This document shows positions 60,302-64,000 of a DNA stretch of 64,000 nucleotides, in pieces. Origin of the DNA: Strigamia acuminata (lineage: Eukaryota > Arthropoda > Chilopoda > Geophilomorpha > Linotaeniidae); contig OX442319.1 in the NCBI GenBank assembly GCA_949358305.1, forward strand, positions 434,001 through 498,000. Reading direction: 5' to 3'. Every line of letters begins with the position of its first letter. Position 1 is the first letter of the stretch. The notes beneath the pieces were generated by a model. That model made no database searches. It was given only the letters and a program-made list of their open reading frames with translations, and was not told the DNA's origin. The position numbers and the translations under genes are program-made.

Positions 60302-61071
60302 GGTTCTGAAATGATATAAAAGGTGACCAGACAAAAATTCAAAACTCCCGCAATTCCTAAATTCTAGGTATGTAACCCTAGGTATGGACAGTGATTGATG
60401 CCTTACCTATACCTATCCAGATATGTTTGTCATTAATTTCTCATTTCTCGGAATAAATGTTGGTTTTTGCCCCGTTCAGTGAGACCAAGAATGAATCCAA
60501 GTGATTGTGAAGCACTAACAAGTAAAAGCGTCGTTTGGTATTTGAGCCTTGACAACTTAACTGGCGATGGCGACTCAATGGGCTCAGCGGGTGCGGGGCT
60601 GAGCGTCATTTCTCCTAGTGGTGAACTTCAAAATATACAAAAATTTAAAAAACAAAAATTGAAGCACGATTTTATTTTTCATGCATTTGTTGATGTAATT
60701 TGAAAAGCTAAAAGCAGGTATAAAAAAAAATTCCACTTAAGAAATCACAAATATAGGTGGCGCTAATTACTAAAGTTGAGTTTAAAATGTATTGAATCTT
60801 ATTTATGTTTTTTTCTTTTTTTTCTCTCGTTATTTTCATTCGTATCATAAAACCGAGAACTTTTCCTTTCAAAATTCAAAATTGAAAATACAAAGTGAGA
60901 TGTATGATAAAAGACAACCAGTGAAATTTAATCAAAAATAATTTGTTTCACGCAAATGATTTGTAAGATTTCTTCCTTCATTCATAAATTCGGTTGAAAT
61001 CTCTACGAAATGAAGAAATAATGGACCCACACAGATAGAAAAACATACCAGTTGAATTATGGGCCTAAGTT
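60302..61071. other. Intergenic DNA upstream of Ada2b
   Basis: No protein-like ORF; the 78-codon frame at 60467-60703 resembles nothing I know. Contains TAGGTGGCGCTA at 60754-60765, which resembles the core of the Drosophila CTCF site. Confidence 0.45.
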
Positions 61072-61079
61072 TGACGTCA
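61072..61079. promoter_or_regulatory. CRE-like palindrome in the Ada2b promoter
   Basis: TGACGTCA, the full CREB/ATF palindrome, ends 25 bp before the Ada2b ATG. The region has no TATA box. The ATG itself sits in AAAGATGGCGGGTG, a YY1/Pho-like context. Confidence 0.5.
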
Positions 61080-61104
61080 CTCACGATTTTTATTTCAAAC
61101 AAAG

Positions 61105-63140
61105 ATGGCGGGTGAGCGAAAGTCATCGAATATTATCCATTTTTTTTCAGGCTCGATTTTCTTTCGCCAAATTACTCTCCCATTCCTATAATCGAGACCG
61201 ATGATTTTCCATTGCAGACTATGTAGCGAAATACCATTGCAACTATTGTCAAGAAGATATCGTGGGTATTCGAGTAAAATGTGCTGAATGTTTAGATTTT
61301 GACCTCTGTTTACAGGCAAGTCACATGATTACGCTAGCCATTCAGTAGCGCGCCTGCGATTTGGCTATTCTTTGTACCCGTTTTACCGCGTTTTAGCCGT
61401 ATCTCGAACCCGCACAAGGAAGTTCGTTTGCTATGTTTTATCATTGCAATCGACATTGATCCTATACTTGGCAAGAATTTGGTGTAATTTGATTTTGATT
61501 TTTCCTTGTACTATTGGATTTTGCGACATTAGAATACTGGTAGGTGGTTATGGCGATGGCGACCATTTTTATATGTGGGTGACTGGGTGCCGTGCTGCTC
61601 ACATTTTGTGGGCGTTTAGCAGTATGACAAGCTATGAGGATGTTGATGCCGCGCCGCGCGAGACTATTTATTTTCTGCTACTCCGTATTATTTTATTTAT
61701 TCGCCTCTCTTTTATTTTAGATTGGATTATGAAGTGGCTTATGCAGTAAATGTTTTGTCTGATTGGAGGTTTATTGTTTATTGTTTTGCAGTGTTTTGCA
61801 TGCGGAGCTGAAATCGGGATTCACAAACATGGACACAAGTATCAATTAATAGTACGTATTTAATAGTAATTAGAGAATTGAATTGTATTGAATTGAATTG
61901 AATTGAATTTAATTTAATTTAATTGAAACGTTTAATTCATCATTTTTACTTGGCACATTTAGATGATTGAAATTGTTGACATTTAATATGAAAATCGAAA
62001 ATTTGTAATGGCTAATGGTCCACTGTGATATGTTAGATAATCGATCGTCTTTTCATTTTTATACAAATTAGCAACATTTTTGGGCGCAAAGAATCCAAGT
62101 TGCAAATAATCAAATTGGTATACTCATTTCCTGATGGAAATATGAAATGGCATCGTAATGAGGAGTTGGTGAAACAAATTGGTCTTTTTGCAATTCTAAA
62201 ACTTGTTCGTACAAGATGATTGATTCGAAGGCAGAATTAACAAAAAAAGATCCTTTGCAAAACAAGTCTACTTGTAGGTAAACTGTATAAACCACAGTAA
62301 GCACAACACTTTGGGTTGTCAGACTTAGGACATGGCCTGGGAAGTTAGTTGCATTGACCGCTTCGGGGTATGTCCAATCGGGCCAGCGTGTAGTCTATAG
62401 TCTATATGCTTTTCAGGCCATCAGATTGTTTGTGCCTTTTCTTCTTCTCCCTTTGTATTGTGAGCAAAAAAATACAAACCCAAATGATCACAATTTGACA
62501 AAATCTTTTTGGCCGAATTCTATATTTTGGCTTGTATGTTTTTGAATCCACTCAAATGGTCTTGGTAGGATGAATGGTCTGCACGTCTGCAGGATGAATG
62601 AATGAATGAATGAATGAATGAATGAATGAATGAATCGTCCCAGGATCAAACGTTTTGATTCGATTCGATTCGATTCGATTCGACAGCGTTTCCTTCTGGT
62701 CTATCTCTAGCAGCTACTTTGAATTAATTATCTTATTGCGAATTGGTATCACAACGTTTAACGTCTTCGCCACTCGTCTTTCAGCTTTATTAGATTAGAA
62801 TAGAAGTGTGTGTGGACATGAAATTAAATGAAATTATAATTAATACTATCATTATGCAATTTATTGATTAAATTTAATTGTCACACCATTGATTTCATTT
62901 CCTCTGTCAAGTGTGCATTTTGTATAAATAATGTTTTTGTTTTTGTTTTTGATTTTTTGATTTTCTCTACAATTTATATATCAAATTTCTTATAGTAACA
63001 GGTATTTTGGCTTCAACGAAGCCCTCTTCGATTTTTCAGGACAGAGGGATGTTTACTATATTTCAAGCATCTAATGCATGGAAGGCTACAGAAGAAATAT
63101 TATTGTTAGATGCAATAGAGCAGTATGGGTTTGGCAATTG
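61105..63140 (+). CDS. Ada2b: Transcriptional adaptor Ada2b, exons 1-4 (gene continues beyond the window)
   Basis: Coding exons 61105-61111, 61218-61315, 61792-61851 and 63040-63140 join into 88 complete codons plus two bases of the next (Trp89). The product is the N-terminus of TADA2B/Ada2b, the nuclear adaptor that holds the Gcn5 acetyltransferase in the SAGA module. Residues 7-55 form a ZZ zinc finger with Cys10, 13, 24, 27, 33, 36 and His46, 50. From Trp69 a SANT domain begins ([14 protein letters not shown]). The sequence is closer to insect Ada2b (FDLCLQCFA) than to Ada2a. The first exon carries only ATGGCGG. Intron 1 (106 bp) and 3 are GT-AG; intron 2 (61316-61791) starts GCAAGT, a GC-AG intron. 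Exon 4 ends in phase 2 at a GTAGGT donor. The exon joins are my reading of splice sites and protein similarity. Confidence 0.9.
61884..61926. repeat. (AATTG)n/(AATTT)n microsatellite in Ada2b intron 3
   Basis: GAATT and TTTAA units in tandem shortly after exon 3. Confidence 0.85.
62590..62635. repeat. (GAAT)n microsatellite in Ada2b intron 3
   Basis: About eleven GAAT units in a row. Confidence 0.95.
62656..62683. repeat. (GATTC)n microsatellite in Ada2b intron 3
   Basis: Five to six GATTC units (ATTCGATTCGATTCG). Confidence 0.9.
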
Positions 63141-63168
63141 GTAGGTATCAGTTGCGGGTCAGTATCAT

Positions 63169-63908
63169 GCCAGCGTTTTTGTTGCCTGATCTTTTAAAAT
63201 GTCGCGCTGTTTTGTGCTGGCGGGTTTTTTCCTCTTTTTTTGCCAGCATTCCATTTAATTTTTGAGGGATTTAATTGAATATATTTAAATTAAAATTAAA
63301 ATTAAAATTTATTTTAGCGTTTTTTATTTGAGCATGGTTTAAATTCAGCTTTTCCTTTGGATACCGTCATTCAATTTAACTGCCAAGGTCATAACTGGGG
63401 TGCAATACACATCCTCACCCAAACCAAGAGGAACTATGACAAACCCTACAAACCCATGACAACTCCAACATGCAAAAGAAATACACATTCAAGAGGCAGG
63501 AAAGTCCCGATGAAGTCTCAGATTGAAAAAATCCCAGGATGAGAAGTAAGTTTGAGTTAGGAAATGGGTGCACACAACTATAAGCTGGGGATCTGGCATT
63601 CAAATAATTGAAACTATCCTCAATTCTCGTTTTGAACGCCTACCCCTTTGTCATTTACATATTTCCCAATATATTACATGAAACGTGTAATTTACATGCA
63701 ACATATGTGCGTGCATTTAAGAAAAAAGGCTGAATTTAAGTAGGCTGAGGTGAAAAAACGCTGGAAATTTGGGATATTTAATGCAGTAAACTGTATTATT
63801 TAAAGCCCCCGAAAAAAGAAAGAAAATCAAACGTGCTAAAATAAAATCAAATAAAATACGCAAAATAAGCGCTAAATGGCTGTTCTGCTGGGCATTAAAA
63901 ACGCTGGC
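63169..63908. mobile_element. Possible inverted-repeat element in Ada2b intron 4
   Basis: GCCAGCGTTTTT at 63169-63180 and its exact reverse complement at 63897-63908, 740 bp apart. CAGCGTTTTT words also occur inside (about 63316, 63756) and in intergenic DNA near 55980. No transposase or TSD. It may be an old MITE family of this genome. Nothing coding is seen from 63141 to the window end. Confidence 0.35.
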
Positions 63909-64000
63909 AAGACACTACACCTCAATTGCGATATATCATGATTATTTTTAATATCAAAGTTTGAAACTAATACTTTAGGGAGGATGTATCTAGACACATA

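Noticed and set aside
60467-60703. 78-codon ORF as a possible extra gene
   Set aside because: No recognisable motif, and no splice or conservation evidence.
61372-61749. 125-codon ORF upstream of Ada2b exon 3
   Set aside because: Lies wholly in Ada2b intron 2 and resembles no protein; probably chance.

Overview
The window is eukaryotic, almost certainly from an arthropod. The only host gene is the 5' part of Ada2b (TADA2B, a SAGA-complex adaptor) at the right end, split into small exons and most like insect Ada2b. Everything from the left edge to about 54.9 kb is a pile of nested LTR retrotransposons. No bacterial operon, rRNA, tRNA gene or CRISPR array is present.

Eight LTR elements can be separated by their LTRs, target-site duplications (TSDs), primer-binding sites and interrupted reading frames. 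I name them here. The outermost is gypsy-U (39541-54923, + strand, left part outside the window), a Ty3/gypsy element whose third ORF encodes a Ulp1/SENP-like (C48) cysteine protease. Into its gag went copia-D (+; 20896-21602 and 35907-39540). Into its reverse transcriptase went gypsy-G (+; 41939-49855, 5' LTR almost entirely deleted). Copia-D holds copia-C (-; about 15331-20895 and 1459-1825) and copia-E (-; 21603-35906). Copia-C holds copia-B (+; 1826-15330), which holds copia-A (-; 2404-9223). Copia-E holds gypsy-F (+; 21898-30278). The deepest chain is five elements: U > D > C > B > A.

The state of the ORFs fits this order. The innermost elements (copia-A, copia-E, gypsy-F) have LTR pairs that look identical and uninterrupted gag-pol frames. 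Copia-B has two TGA stops, one frameshift and about two LTR differences. Copia-C has a stop and a frameshift. Gypsy-U pol has a nonsense codon and two frameshifts, yet its Ulp1-like ORF is intact.

The gypsy elements place pol in the -1 frame at the gag stop codon; gypsy-F and gypsy-G have a canonical GGGAAAC slippery heptamer directly before TAG. Copia-A, B and C carry primer-binding sites for the 3' end of initiator tRNA-Met, whereas copia-E carries one for its anticodon region (Drosophila copia style).

The left edge (1-1458) has a Tc1/mariner-type inverted-repeat element with a piggyBac-type MITE inside it. From 54.9 to 61.1 kb lies ordinary AT-rich intergenic DNA with a minisatellite of about 1 kb, several MITE/foldback elements (mariner-type, hAT-type, unclassified) and microsatellites. 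Ada2b starts at 61105 with exons at 61105-61111, 61218-61315, 61792-61851 and 63040-63140; its second intron is of the GC-AG type.
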